Below, in pieces: positions 28,456 through 38,951 of a stretch of DNA of 64,000 nt (position 1 is its first letter; every line of letters starts with the position of its first letter). The notes under the pieces were generated by a model. That model did not search any database. It was not told where the DNA came from and saw nothing but the letters and a program-made list of their open reading frames with translations. Both the position numbers and the translations under genes were made by a program. The stretch comes from Flavobacteriaceae bacterium (GTDB lineage: Bacteria; Bacteroidota; Bacteroidia; Flavobacteriales; Flavobacteriaceae): contig CANLLR010000008.1 of assembly GCA_947491985.1 (NCBI GenBank), positions 21,093-85,092 of the forward strand, written 5' to 3'.

Positions 28456-29307
28456 TTGGTGTACTTTAGCCAAACCATGAAGTCGACTATTTACGACATA
28501 TTAAATAACCTTACATTAACACTAAAAAAAATAGTGTACTTTGTTATGTTGTTTAGTCATTCCTTTTGTCAATCACAATCTATTATTACAACAAAATTAG
28601 ACAGCATAAACTTTGAAGCTGATGATTTAGTTGGAACCGATGGTTTTGGAAATTATTTTTTTTTAAAAAACAATGTGCTTGTAAAAAGAAATGAAAACGG
28701 GATACAACAATATCAAAACATTTCGCTTGGTAAAATTAAAAAAGTAGATTTAATTAATCCGCTTAAAGTGTTAGTATTTTATGAAGAATTCAATGCAATT
28801 GTTTTGTTAGACAATCAAATGAACGAAATACAGAAAATTGAATTTTCTAAAAATGAAACGCCAATTATTGTCTCTGCAACAGGAATGTCGGGGCAAAATC
28901 AACTTTGGATTTACAATTCAATTGATCAACAAATTGGATTGTACGACATGGCTACAAATACCTACAAGAGCTTAGGTGTTCCCATAAAAGAAAACCTGTT
29001 ATTTTATCAAACTGATTTTAATTATTTTCATTGGATAGATACCAACAACCAATGGTTTTCTTGCTCAATATTTGGAAGAACTACAACTAATGGTTTACTT
29101 AAAAATCAGACTGGATTACAACTTTTAGACAACAACGCTATTGTTTATTTTAAAGCGAATGCGCTATACTGGTTGGACCGCAACACACATAAAGAATACA
29201 AAATTGAAATTGTTGAGAATTCCTTTAAAAATTTTTATTACAAAAACCAAATTTTATCTATTTTTACCACCCAAGGAATTACAAATTATAAAATCATACT
29301 ACCATAA
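28456..29307 (+). CDS. Hypothetical protein, possibly beta-propeller-like
   Basis: 283 aa ORF overlapping the deoxynucleoside kinase start; no recognised motif. Confidence 0.6.
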   Translation: MVYFSQTMKSTIYDILNNLTLTLKKIVYFVMLFSHSFCQSQSIITTKLDSINFEADDLVGTDGFGNYFFLKNNVLVKRNENGIQQYQNISLGKIKKVDLINPLKVLVFYEEFNAIVLLDNQMNEIQKIEFSKNETPIIVSATGMSGQNQLWIYNSIDQQIGLYDMATNTYKSLGVPIKENLLFYQTDFNYFHWIDTNNQWFSCSIFGRTTTNGLLKNQTGLQLLDNNAIVYFKANALYWLDRNTHKEYKIEIVENSFKNFYYKNQILSIFTTQGITNYKIILP

Positions 29308-29921
29308 TGCATATAGCAGTAGCAGGAAACATTGGCGCAGGAAAAACTACTTTAACACGATTTTTAGCAAAGCATTTTAAATGGGAACCCCATTTTGAAG
29401 ACGTAGTTGACAATCCGTATTTGGATGATTTTTACCATCAGATGGAGCGCTGGTCGTTTAACTTGCAGATTTACTTCTTAAATAGTCGTTTTCGTCAGGT
29501 GCTACAAATTCGTGAAAGTGGAAAAAAAATCATTCAGGACCGAACGATTTATGAAGATGCTCATATTTTTGCTCCCAACTTGCATGCGATGGGTTTAATG
29601 ACTAACAGGGACTTTCAAAATTACTCCTCTTTATTTGAATTGATGGAAAGTTTAGTTGCTCCGCCTGATTTGTTGATTTATTTACGAAGTTCGATTCCGA
29701 ATTTAGTTTCACAAATTCACCAACGAGGACGTGATTATGAAAACTCTATTTCTATTGATTATTTAAGTCGATTAAATGAACGTTATGAAGCATGGATTCA
29801 TACCTATGATAAAGGTAAACTTTTAATTATTGATGTTGATAATATGGATTTCGTTAATAACCCAGAAGATTTAGGAACTATCATTAATCGAATTGATGCT
29901 GAAATAAATGGTCTTTTTTAA
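29307..29921 (+). CDS. Deoxynucleoside kinase family protein
   Basis: MHIAVAGNIGAGKTTLTRFLAKHF, DRTIYEDAHIFA, IYLRSSIPNLVSQIHQRGRDYE. Confidence 0.93.
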   Translation: MHIAVAGNIGAGKTTLTRFLAKHFKWEPHFEDVVDNPYLDDFYHQMERWSFNLQIYFLNSRFRQVLQIRESGKKIIQDRTIYEDAHIFAPNLHAMGLMTNRDFQNYSSLFELMESLVAPPDLLIYLRSSIPNLVSQIHQRGRDYENSISIDYLSRLNERYEAWIHTYDKGKLLIIDVDNMDFVNNPEDLGTIINRIDAEINGLF

Positions 29922-30245
29922 CGATGATTTCATTAGTGATAGTCAAACAAATTATTTAGAATACATTATAAAACATTACTTAACCGTTAATTTTTAGCTT
30001 TCTTTAGGTAAATTAAAAAATTAACATTAATTTGGTCACGAATTAATAAAAACTATGGCAATACTTTACTCTTCAGATAAAAACATCTTCCTTTTTTAAT
30101 TTTAAAAAATGCTGTACCTCCTACAGTAGGAAGTATACTTTTTCACATATAGTAAAATTTCGCCTAGTATTATAATTGTATCGAATAGGAATTTATTCTA
30201 TCGAAAGCACATGGAAATTTAAACACATTAACTAACGTAATACCT

Positions 30246-33200
30246 ATGAAAACAAGAAGTAAGATTAAAAATTTAAGAATTGCACTATTGACTGCATTCT
30301 TGATTATGTTCTCTTTTAGCGGTTTTTCTCAAGCTTGTACAGGCAATCAGTTAACCTTGAGCATTAAAAACTTAGCCCAAACTAGCACCACACTAGAGTA
30401 CGATGTTTTTGTTAGAAATACCGGATCTACAAGCATCAAGTTATCGGCATTGGCTGGAAATGTTCGTTTTCCTACTGGTATGTTAACAACCGGAACACTA
30501 ACAGTAGTAGAACAACCTTCTGCAACTGGAAACTTTTCTGGTATCGCTAACTTAGCTCCAAATCTTACCATTGCATCACAACAAGCAAGATGGACAAACA
30601 CACCTCCAGTTGGAGAAGCTGTTGCAATACCTTTGCCTGCCAATTCAGATTTGAAATTTGCACGATTTAGAATAACAAATACAGGCACTCCATGGAGTAA
30701 CTTTCCTGCACAATTGACACTCTCTACTGGTGGAACAGGAATATCACTTAACATAGTTACCGTATATTGTAATGGAAACCCAAATTCAACTCCAATATCA
30801 CTTGCCACTTCAACAATTGCATTAGAAAATCCAAACAGCATTGTTTTAGGACCCGCAAATATTTGTTTTTCTACAGGAAGTGCTGCTACCAATCCAGAAT
30901 CTTGTACTGGACTTAACGATGGAATTGCTATTATAACAATGTCGCCTATTCCTACTGATTTATCAGCGTCTTATATTTTAGATGGAGGAGCCGCTGTTCC
31001 TGTTACTTTAACAAGTGGTGGTGCATTTACCATTACTGGTTTATCCACAAGTGCCCATACTTTAAGCATAACGGGGAGTGGTACATGTACAACTCCTGTT
31101 TCAGTTCCGTTTACGATTGGCACTACTACGGCAGTAACTCCTACATTTTCTCAAGTTACCCCGATTTGTAGTGGCGATGTTTTGGCTGCACTTCCAACAA
31201 CTTCAACCAATGGCGTGATAGGAACTTGGGCTCCAGCATTAAATAACACCACTACAACCATATATACTTTTACTCCCGATTCTGGAGAATGCGCTACAAC
31301 AGCCACAATGACTATCACAGTAAATCCAAGCATTACTCCTACTTTTACTCAAGTAGCCCCTATATGTTCAGGAATAACTTTAACTGCTTTACCAACAACA
31401 TCAAGCAACGCTATAACAGGTACTTGGTCTCCAGCATTAAACAATACTACAACAACTACATATACTTTTACACCAGATGCTGGTCAATGTGCCACAACAG
31501 CCACTATGACCATCACGGTTAATCCAAGCACCAATGTTACAACAACTATTTCCGCTTGTGGAACCTACACTTGGAGTGAAAATGGTGTAACCTATACAAC
31601 TAGTGGTGTTTATACAATTCCAGGAACATTACAAAGTGGCATTTTCAATAATGCTTCAACTTGGGCTAGTACAGCAGCAGCAAATGGAGCTGTTGTATCA
31701 ACTAATGCTTTAAGCGGATTACCACAAACTCCTCCAGCAAGCGTAACTGTTGGTAGTACCAGTGTAACTTTCAGTGCTCCAGGCGGTTTATATTCTAGCG
31801 GAACATTTGTAGGTACGAATTCGCCAAATGAACCACTAACAATGACATTCACGCCTCCAGTATATGGTGTTGCTGGAAATTATTTTGTAACCAACATAAC
31901 TGACAACGTAATTGCTGGTACGATTACCATTGCTTATTCAAACGGAACTACAGACACCCAAGCTGTAAGTGCTGTCACTGATTATTTTGGATTTTTTAAT
32001 GGTTCATCTATTAGTAGCGTGACTATTACACCAGTTGCAACTGCACCTGCTGTGAATCGTTATGTATCAATAAATAACTTAAGTGTAGCTGTCGCGCCAG
32101 CTTGTTTTACGGAAACTTTAGATTTGACTATAATTCCTCAGGTAACTCCTGCATTTACTCAAGTCTCTCCGATTTGTTTGGGTGCTACTTTGGCTGCTTT
32201 GCCAACTACATCAACTAATAGTATTATAGGTACATGGACACCAGCTATTGACAATACAGCTACAACCACTTACACATTTACTCCAACTGTTGGACAATGT
32301 GCTACAACAGCAACAATGACCATAACGGTAAATCAACCAACAGTGCCAACATTTACACAAGTTGCACCAATTTGTTCAGGTGCTACTTTGGCAGCTTTAC
32401 CAACTACATCAAACAACGCTATAACAGGTGCTTGGAGTCCAGTAATAAGCAATACAGCTACAGCTACGTATACATTCACACCTGATGCTGGCCAATGTGC
32501 AACAACATCTACAATGACTATAGTTGTAAATCCGCTTCCAATAGTAACTTTTTCGGCTAACCCATTCCCTGTTTGTGCAGGAACGAGTTCTGTACTATCC
32601 GCGAATGTAAACAATGCTACTCCAACTATCAGTACAAGTTCACAAACATTCAGCATGAATGCTGGTCTTATTGGCACTCCTATTACAACCCCATTAACAG
32701 GTTCATTAATCAACACCATAACCAATGGGTGTGATCCTTTTACTCCAGGTTCATTAAATGGAAAAATTGCATTAATACAACGTGGCACTTGTGCTTTTAG
32801 CGTTAAAGTTCAAAATGCTCAAGATGCTGGTGCAGTAGCTGTTGTTATTTACAACAATGTTGCTGGTGTTATAATCCCAGGAGGAACCGCTCCAACTGTA
32901 ACTATACCAGTTTACGGAATAACTCTTGCAGACGGACAAGCACTTATCGCTGGAATGACAGCTAATGAAGTTAATGTAACACTCAATCCTGCTCCACCAG
33001 TTACTTACTTATGGGGTAATGGCGATACTACTCAAACTACAAATACAGGTGTTTTGAATGCGAACACCGATTTTACTGTAACAGTTACTAGTACATTAAC
33101 AGGATGTTCTTCTACTACAACAGTAACAGTACCTGTAACTCCTTTAACTGTTCCGACTTTTAATACAGTGGCTGCTATTTGTGCAGGAGAAACATTAGCA

Positions 33201-34679
33201 GCTTTACCAACAACTTCTACCAATAGTATTCTAGGAACTTGGGCACCTGCTTTAAACAATACAACAACGACAACGTATACCTTCACACCGACTCCTGTTA
33301 CGGGTCAATGTTTGGGAACTGCTACTTTGACAATTACTGTAAATCCGCTTACAACAAACGGTAGTGTAACAACAACTGCATGTGGAAGTTATACTTGGCC
33401 TGCTAATGGCGTTACATATACTACTAATCAAACTGGTATTACGTTTGTAACAGGATGTAATACGGCTACATTGAACTTAACTATTCAAGCAATTGATTAT
33501 GCTAATCTTCAATTCCCTGATACACAAACCTTATGTGAAGGACAAACATTGACTGCTTATGGACGTGTTTATGAAGCAGGAATCACGGATGTTAGCCAAA
33601 CATTACAAGGAGCTGGAATCGATGTTGAATTTGGATTAAGTACTGCAGGTGGTTCTGCTGATCCATCAACATGGACAAATTGGTCAACAGCCACTTACAA
33701 TGCTGCATCACTTTGTTACCCTTGTAATGATGACGAATACCAATTTACAACTAGCAATACATTAACTGCTGGAACTTATTACTACACATTTAGATACAAA
33801 CTTAGTTCTTGTACAACATGGCAATATGGTGGATATCCTAACGGCTTTTGGAACGGAACTACTCAAAATAGTGGTGTCCTTACAATAAATCCTGCAACAA
33901 CTAATGGTAGTGTTACTACAACCGCATGTGATACATATACTTGGCCAGCTAATGGCGTTACGTATACTAGTAGTCAAACCAATCTTACTCATGTAGTTGG
34001 TTGTAATACTGCAACTTTAAATTTAACCATTACTCCAAGTACTACAAACGGAAGCGTTACTACTACTGCATGTAATTCTTACACTTGGCCAGCTAACGGG
34101 GTTACTTATACAACAAGTCAAACCAATCTTACTAATGTAGTTGGTTGTAATACTGCAACTTTAAATTTAACCATTACCACAGCTGCAACTCCAACAGGAA
34201 GTGCTACACAATCTTTTTCAGTTGCTGCTTTAAATGATGCAACTATCGCTAATTTGGTTGTAAATCCAACTGCTGTTACATGGTATGGTTCATTGGCTGA
34301 TGCGCAATCAGGAACCAATCCTTTACCAACAACTACTGTTTTAACAAACGGCGCTACTTATTGGGCAGTTAATACTGTTGCAACATGTGCAAGTACACCA
34401 TTTGGTGTGACGGTAACTGTAACATTAGGTAATGATGATTTTGATAGTTTAAATTTTGCATACTATCCAAATCCAACTTCATCTACCTTGAACATTTCGT
34501 ACTCTAAAACGATTACTGAAATTCAAGTGATAAACATGTTAGGTCAAGTGATTTTGACGAAAAAAACAAATGAGACTGACGTTCAAGTTGACTTAGCTCC
34601 ATTTGCTGAAGCTACTTATTTTGTTAAAGTAACTTCAGATGACCAATCGAAAATCGTTAAAGTGATTAAGAGAAATTAG
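30246..34679 (+). CDS. Large repetitive secreted protein with PA domain and T9SS C-terminal sorting signal
   Basis: Signal peptide; repeats PICSGATLAALPTTSNNAITGTWSPALNNTTTTTYTFTPDAGQCATTATMTITVNP and TTNGSVTTTACGSYTWPANGVTYT; PA-like GKIALIQRGTCAFSVKVQNAQDAGAVAVVIYNN; C-terminal YYPNPTSSTLNISYSKTI. Confidence 0.9.
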   Translation: MKTRSKIKNLRIALLTAFLIMFSFSGFSQACTGNQLTLSIKNLAQTSTTLEYDVFVRNTGSTSIKLSALAGNVRFPTGMLTTGTLTVVEQPSATGNFSGIANLAPNLTIASQQARWTNTPPVGEAVAIPLPANSDLKFARFRITNTGTPWSNFPAQLTLSTGGTGISLNIVTVYCNGNPNSTPISLATSTIALENPNSIVLGPANICFSTGSAATNPESCTGLNDGIAIITMSPIPTDLSASYILDGGAAVPVTLTSGGAFTITGLSTSAHTLSITGSGTCTTPVSVPFTIGTTTAVTPTFSQVTPICSGDVLAALPTTSTNGVIGTWAPALNNTTTTIYTFTPDSGECATTATMTITVNPSITPTFTQVAPICSGITLTALPTTSSNAITGTWSPALNNTTTTTYTFTPDAGQCATTATMTITVNPSTNVTTTISACGTYTWSENGVTYTTSGVYTIPGTLQSGIFNNASTWASTAAANGAVVSTNALSGLPQTPPASVTVGSTSVTFSAPGGLYSSGTFVGTNSPNEPLTMTFTPPVYGVAGNYFVTNITDNVIAGTITIAYSNGTTDTQAVSAVTDYFGFFNGSSISSVTITPVATAPAVNRYVSINNLSVAVAPACFTETLDLTIIPQVTPAFTQVSPICLGATLAALPTTSTNSIIGTWTPAIDNTATTTYTFTPTVGQCATTATMTITVNQPTVPTFTQVAPICSGATLAALPTTSNNAITGAWSPVISNTATATYTFTPDAGQCATTSTMTIVVNPLPIVTFSANPFPVCAGTSSVLSANVNNATPTISTSSQTFSMNAGLIGTPITTPLTGSLINTITNGCDPFTPGSLNGKIALIQRGTCAFSVKVQNAQDAGAVAVVIYNNVAGVIIPGGTAPTVTIPVYGITLADGQALIAGMTANEVNVTLNPAPPVTYLWGNGDTTQTTNTGVLNANTDFTVTVTSTLTGCSSTTTVTVPVTPLTVPTFNTVAAICAGETLAALPTTSTNSILGTWAPALNNTTTTTYTFTPTPVTGQCLGTATLTITVNPLTTNGSVTTTACGSYTWPANGVTYTTNQTGITFVTGCNTATLNLTIQAIDYANLQFPDTQTLCEGQTLTAYGRVYEAGITDVSQTLQGAGIDVEFGLSTAGGSADPSTWTNWSTATYNAASLCYPCNDDEYQFTTSNTLTAGTYYYTFRYKLSSCTTWQYGGYPNGFWNGTTQNSGVLTINPATTNGSVTTTACDTYTWPANGVTYTSSQTNLTHVVGCNTATLNLTITPSTTNGSVTTTACNSYTWPANGVTYTTSQTNLTNVVGCNTATLNLTITTAATPTGSATQSFSVAALNDATIANLVVNPTAVTWYGSLADAQSGTNPLPTTTVLTNGATYWAVNTVATCASTPFGVTVTVTLGNDDFDSLNFAYYPNPTSSTLNISYSKTITEIQVINMLGQVILTKKTNETDVQVDLAPFAEATYFVKVTSDDQSKIVKVIKRN

Positions 34680-34698
34680 ACTTAGAATAATTTACACA

Positions 34699-34726
34699 AA
34701 AAGGTTGTCAGAAATGGCAACCTTTT
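34699..34726. terminator. Bidirectional terminator between the T9SS giant gene and the GH2 operon
   Basis: AAAAGGTTG-tcagaaatgg-CAACCTTTT with flanking A and T runs. Confidence 0.85.
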
Positions 34727-34752
34727 TTTATTGGAATAAATTCGTAATTTGT

Positions 34753-37248
34753 TTAGTTTATTGTATCAAATAAAGATCTAATTACGATATTCTGTTCTGG
34801 TTTGGAAAGTGTAACTTGTACTTTTTGATTGGGAAGTAGATCAAAATAATTATCGCTAAAAAAAACATCTTTGCCCGATAGAAAAACGTTTTTTGCCAAA
34901 ACATCGGAAGTAAGCTCAATTGTAGTTGGATTAATTTGCGTGATTGTAATCGTTGGTTTACTCAATTTTAAATCTTTTGGCTTTACAAAATAGTAGTTAG
35001 CGTTCGTTATTTTTGTTGCCGATGTAAATGACATCACTACTATTAGTTCTTCTAACGAAGTGTTCTTTAAATCACTCTTATAAATCTCATAATATACCAA
35101 ACTAGAATTGGCTGCTACAGTGACAGACTCATTTATTTCCAAAAGTTTTTTTCCGCTAAAATCTATAATCGCTAAAACCAGCTCTCCCTTATGTTCTTTT
35201 AAATCATCGTTGATGACAAACATTTTATATGTTTCCGCTTCTTGGTGCATAGAAATTAGTACATTCTCAAAACTTTTTTTGGCTTGATAATGAAAAGCTT
35301 TCCATCGTCCAAAATAATCCACAGAACTCCAAGATGTTACTGGCCAACAATCGTTAAGTTGCCAATACAACGTCCCCATACAATTGGGTTTGGCTCTGCG
35401 ATGCGCTTCTATCGCTGTTTTCATTCCGTCTGCTTGAAGTAATTGCGAAACATACGCAACATCCTCAAACGATTTTGGAAGTTTATAATCACGCTCCATG
35501 TATGTTGTAATAGTTTGATAACCTGTAGGATGTTTTTGATGGTTTTTTACCGCTTCGGAATCCCAATTCAAATCAACTTTATTGGCAAAAGATTGAAAAG
35601 TTTCCAAGCTTGGCATTCCTTGAAAACCGTATTCACTCATAAATCGTCCTACTTTTTTTTCATAGACCTCAAAAGGTTCCATTCCCCACCAAACACCCCA
35701 ATAATGTGAATCGCCTTCTAACATACTTTCTTTTTTTCCCCAACCAATCGACGGTGAAGAAGGCCAATAGCGATTTTCATTACTTGGAAGCAAACTGTCT
35801 AAAGTTCTCGGAATTACTTCATGAAACAATTTTTTATAATCGTTCCAAATTAAAGCTTCTTGATCTGGGGTATAGTTAAATTGTTTTTGCCAGCCCCAAT
35901 TTTTCCATCCTTCATCACTTTCGTTATTGCCACACCAAAGCGCGACGCTCGGGTGGTTTTGCAATCGTGTTACATTGTCAATTACTTCGTTTTTTACTGT
36001 TTCTAAAAAAGTTGCATCACCAGGATACATCGCACAAGCAAACATAAAATCTTGCCAAACTAAAATCCCGTTGGCATCACATTCGTCATAAAAAATAGCA
36101 TCAGCATATACGCCTCCTCCCCAAACGCGCAACATATTCATATTGGCATCAACTGCATTTTTTACAATACTTTTATATGCGGCATCGGAGACTCTTGGTA
36201 AAAAACTATCGGGCGGAATGTAATTTGCTCCTTTCATAAAAACGGGCACACCATTGACTTTAAAGTAGAAACTTTTACCAATTGCATCTTTCTCTTGAAT
36301 AAATTCGATGGTACGTAAGCCAATCTTGAAATGAGTTTGTGCTAATCTTTTACTATTACACGATAATTCGACAACAAAAGAATACAAATAAGGTTCTCCT
36401 AGTCCATTAGGCCACCATCGTTTTGGTTGCTCAATTTGATAGGGTACAACAATTGTGTTTATTCCTTTTTTTAATTTAACAGTAACGCTTTTGTCGTTAA
36501 TTTTTAATTCAAAGTTTCCGTTATTGTTAGCTTCTATTGTAGCACTAAACTCCAATTGCGCCATTTTATCGATGACCGATTTTTGAAAATGTTTTACATT
36601 TAAAAGTGTTGCTTTATTCCAAAATTGCAAATGAACCTCTTTCCAAATTCCAGCCGTAACGAATCTCGGTCCCCAATCCCAGCCGAACTGATATTGTGCT
36701 TTTCGTGTGAAGACTTTTTCGTCTCCTGGTAAAATATAGGTCAATTTTTTAGCTTCTTCTTTACCTTTTTGAACGGCTGAGGCAAAAACAATTCGCAGTA
36801 CATTTTTTCCGACTTTTAACTGGTTTTTTACAGCAACTTTCCATCTTCTGAACATGTTGTCTGCTATTAAAATTTTGGTGTCGTTTAAAAAAACTTCGGC
36901 GTACGTATCCAATCCATCAAACTGTAATAAGCAATTTTCGTTGGCTAATTCTTCATTTGAAATTATAAAAGAGGTTTGATATTCCCAATCTTCATTTTCA
37001 ATCCATTGCAATTGTTTTTCATTCGCACCAAAAAAAGGATCTTGAATTACTTTATTCCAATACAAATCGGTATGCACCGTTCCTGGCACTTTTGCCGCTA
37101 ACCAATTGGTATCTGATTTCTTTTTGAAAGTCCATTTTTCTGAACTTAAATTACGTGTTGTATTTTGAGCGAAACTACTTACAGTACCAAGTAATAGTAT
37201 ACAATAAATTAGTTTTAAAGAAGAACCATATAAGGCATTTACAGACAT
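34753..37248 (-). CDS. Glycoside hydrolase family 2 protein, beta-mannosidase type
   Basis: LSSEKWTFKKKSDTNWLAAKVPGTVHTDLYWNKVIQDPFFG..., NMLRVWGGGVYADAIFYDECDANGILVWQDFMFACAMYP, CGNNESDEGW. Confidence 0.92.
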   Translation of the reverse strand: MSVNALYGSSLKLIYCILLLGTVSSFAQNTTRNLSSEKWTFKKKSDTNWLAAKVPGTVHTDLYWNKVIQDPFFGANEKQLQWIENEDWEYQTSFIISNEELANENCLLQFDGLDTYAEVFLNDTKILIADNMFRRWKVAVKNQLKVGKNVLRIVFASAVQKGKEEAKKLTYILPGDEKVFTRKAQYQFGWDWGPRFVTAGIWKEVHLQFWNKATLLNVKHFQKSVIDKMAQLEFSATIEANNNGNFELKINDKSVTVKLKKGINTIVVPYQIEQPKRWWPNGLGEPYLYSFVVELSCNSKRLAQTHFKIGLRTIEFIQEKDAIGKSFYFKVNGVPVFMKGANYIPPDSFLPRVSDAAYKSIVKNAVDANMNMLRVWGGGVYADAIFYDECDANGILVWQDFMFACAMYPGDATFLETVKNEVIDNVTRLQNHPSVALWCGNNESDEGWKNWGWQKQFNYTPDQEALIWNDYKKLFHEVIPRTLDSLLPSNENRYWPSSPSIGWGKKESMLEGDSHYWGVWWGMEPFEVYEKKVGRFMSEYGFQGMPSLETFQSFANKVDLNWDSEAVKNHQKHPTGYQTITTYMERDYKLPKSFEDVAYVSQLLQADGMKTAIEAHRRAKPNCMGTLYWQLNDCWPVTSWSSVDYFGRWKAFHYQAKKSFENVLISMHQEAETYKMFVINDDLKEHKGELVLAIIDFSGKKLLEINESVTVAANSSLVYYEIYKSDLKNTSLEELIVVMSFTSATKITNANYYFVKPKDLKLSKPTITITQINPTTIELTSDVLAKNVFLSGKDVFFSDNYFDLLPNQKVQVTLSKPEQNIVIRSLFDTIN

Positions 37249-37932
37249 TTAGTATCGTTTTAGATTGGATAGTAATGCGATTATTTCTATGGGATTTGCC
37301 ATTTGATTTCCATCTGTTATTGCAGAAGAGTGAAAATAGTTGGCTTTTGTTTTTTGTTGGATACTTTTACAATTTGACGAACGCAGTCCGCCACCGGGCA
37401 TTATGACAATTCGATTATTGGCCATTTTTACCAAAGCGGCTAAGCTATCAACGCCTGTTTCAACATAGGGCATTTGACCTGAGGTTAGAATCGTTTGAAA
37501 GCCACATTTGATAGTATCTTCTAAGGATTGGAAAGCTTCTGAGACTTCATCAAACGCACGATGAAAGGTACACGGAAATGGTTTTGCCAAAGCGATCAGT
37601 TCAGAATTTTGCTCTTTATTAATTGTATTGTCCTCTTTTAAAATTCCGAAAACAAAACCATCAACTTTTTCCTTTTTAAGTTCATTAATGGAGGTTTTCA
37701 TTTGTTGAAACTCTTCCTTCGAATACACAAAATTGCCACCTCTTGGTCGAATCATCACAAATAAATCGATAGTTAGGGATGCTCTAGCTTTTCGTGTCAT
37801 TGCAACAGAAGGTGTTGTTCCTCCGACATCAAATCCGTCACAAAGTTCAACTCTATCTGCACCATTTTGTTGGGCGATTAACGCTGAATTTAAATTGAAA
37901 CAGGCGATTTCGAGTTTAGTTGCTAAAACCAT
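37249..37932 (-). CDS. cutC: CutC family protein
   Basis: LEIACFNLNSALIAQQNGADRVELC, MIRPRGGNFVYS, FHRAFDEV, LTSGQ, IMPGGGLRSSN. Confidence 0.93.
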   Translation of the reverse strand: MVLATKLEIACFNLNSALIAQQNGADRVELCDGFDVGGTTPSVAMTRKARASLTIDLFVMIRPRGGNFVYSKEEFQQMKTSINELKKEKVDGFVFGILKEDNTINKEQNSELIALAKPFPCTFHRAFDEVSEAFQSLEDTIKCGFQTILTSGQMPYVETGVDSLAALVKMANNRIVIMPGGGLRSSNCKSIQQKTKANYFHSSAITDGNQMANPIEIIALLSNLKRY

Positions 37933-37958
37933 ATAAAAAAATATAAGGCTATGTAAGT

Positions 37959-38951
37959 TTACTTTAAAAAATAGTCGGCATCAATTAATTTATTGCCTGA
38001 GTTATCGTTAACAGCATAATTAAATCCGCCTTGAATGCAATACGAACCATATACACCTTGCTTATTCAAAGCTATAAATCCGACTTGAATGTCTTTGAGA
38101 TTTTTATTGCGACTTTTGGTCAATTTCACAATCCGACTAACGGCTTCTTCACACGCTTTTTGAGGCGATTTGCCTTGACGCATCAGTTCGACTACCAAAT
38201 GACAACCTGCAATCCGTATAACTTCTTCTCCATGACCTGTAGCTGTTGCTGCGCCAATCTCATTGTCTACATACAAACCCGCTCCAATAATAGGAGAATC
38301 GCCCACTCGTCCGTGCATTTTGAATGCCATTCCACTTGTGGTGCAGGCTCCTGATAAATTCCCATTACTATCCAAAGCAATCATTCCGATGGTATCGTGA
38401 TTTTCAATATTGGCAATGGGTTTATACTGACTGGTTTTGAGCCAATCCTTCCATTCTTTTTCGGATGCTTCTACTAATAAATTTTCTTTTTTAAATCCTT
38501 GTGATAAAGCAAATTGCAATGCACCATCACCAACTAACATGACGTGCGGTGTTTTTTCCATTACGGCTCTTGCCACAGAAATGGGATGTTTGATGTGTTC
38601 TAAACAAGCCACTGATCCAATATTAGCAAACTCATCCATGATGCACGCGTCGAGTGTTACTCGTCCGTCTCTATCAGGTCTTCCGCCAAAGCCAACACTT
38701 CTCTCGTTGGAATCACCTTCGGGAATTTTCACTCCAGCTTCAACAGCATCCAAAGCGCGTCCATTATTCTTTAAAATTTCCCATGCAGCACCATTGGCTT
38801 GTACGCCAAAGTTCCATGTAGAGATAACAATAGGTTTATTGACTTTACCCTTTGGAATATATTGTACCTCATCTTTACGGGCGAAAGAAGGAAGTGCTAA
38901 AGCAATCGAGCCTGCTGCAGCCGTTTTAATAAAATTTCTACGATCTGTCAT
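37959..38951 (-). CDS. N(4)-(beta-N-acetylglucosaminyl)-L-asparaginase / isoaspartyl peptidase family
   Basis: Twin-arginine-like leader DRRNFIKTAAAGSIALALPS; HDTIGMIALDSNGNLSGACTTSGMAFKMHGRVGDSPIIGAGLYVDNEIGAATATGHGEEVIR. Confidence 0.93.
   Translation of the reverse strand: MTDRRNFIKTAAAGSIALALPSFARKDEVQYIPKGKVNKPIVISTWNFGVQANGAAWEILKNNGRALDAVEAGVKIPEGDSNERSVGFGGRPDRDGRVTLDACIMDEFANIGSVACLEHIKHPISVARAVMEKTPHVMLVGDGALQFALSQGFKKENLLVEASEKEWKDWLKTSQYKPIANIENHDTIGMIALDSNGNLSGACTTSGMAFKMHGRVGDSPIIGAGLYVDNEIGAATATGHGEEVIRIAGCHLVVELMRQGKSPQKACEEAVSRIVKLTKSRNKNLKDIQVGFIALNKQGVYGSYCIQGGFNYAVNDNSGNKLIDADYFLK

Noticed and set aside
30347-30892. 181-aa minus ORF, and similar ones at 32333-32788 and 31610-31852
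   Set aside because: Antisense to the threonine-rich T9SS protein; low-complexity composition keeps the reverse frame open.
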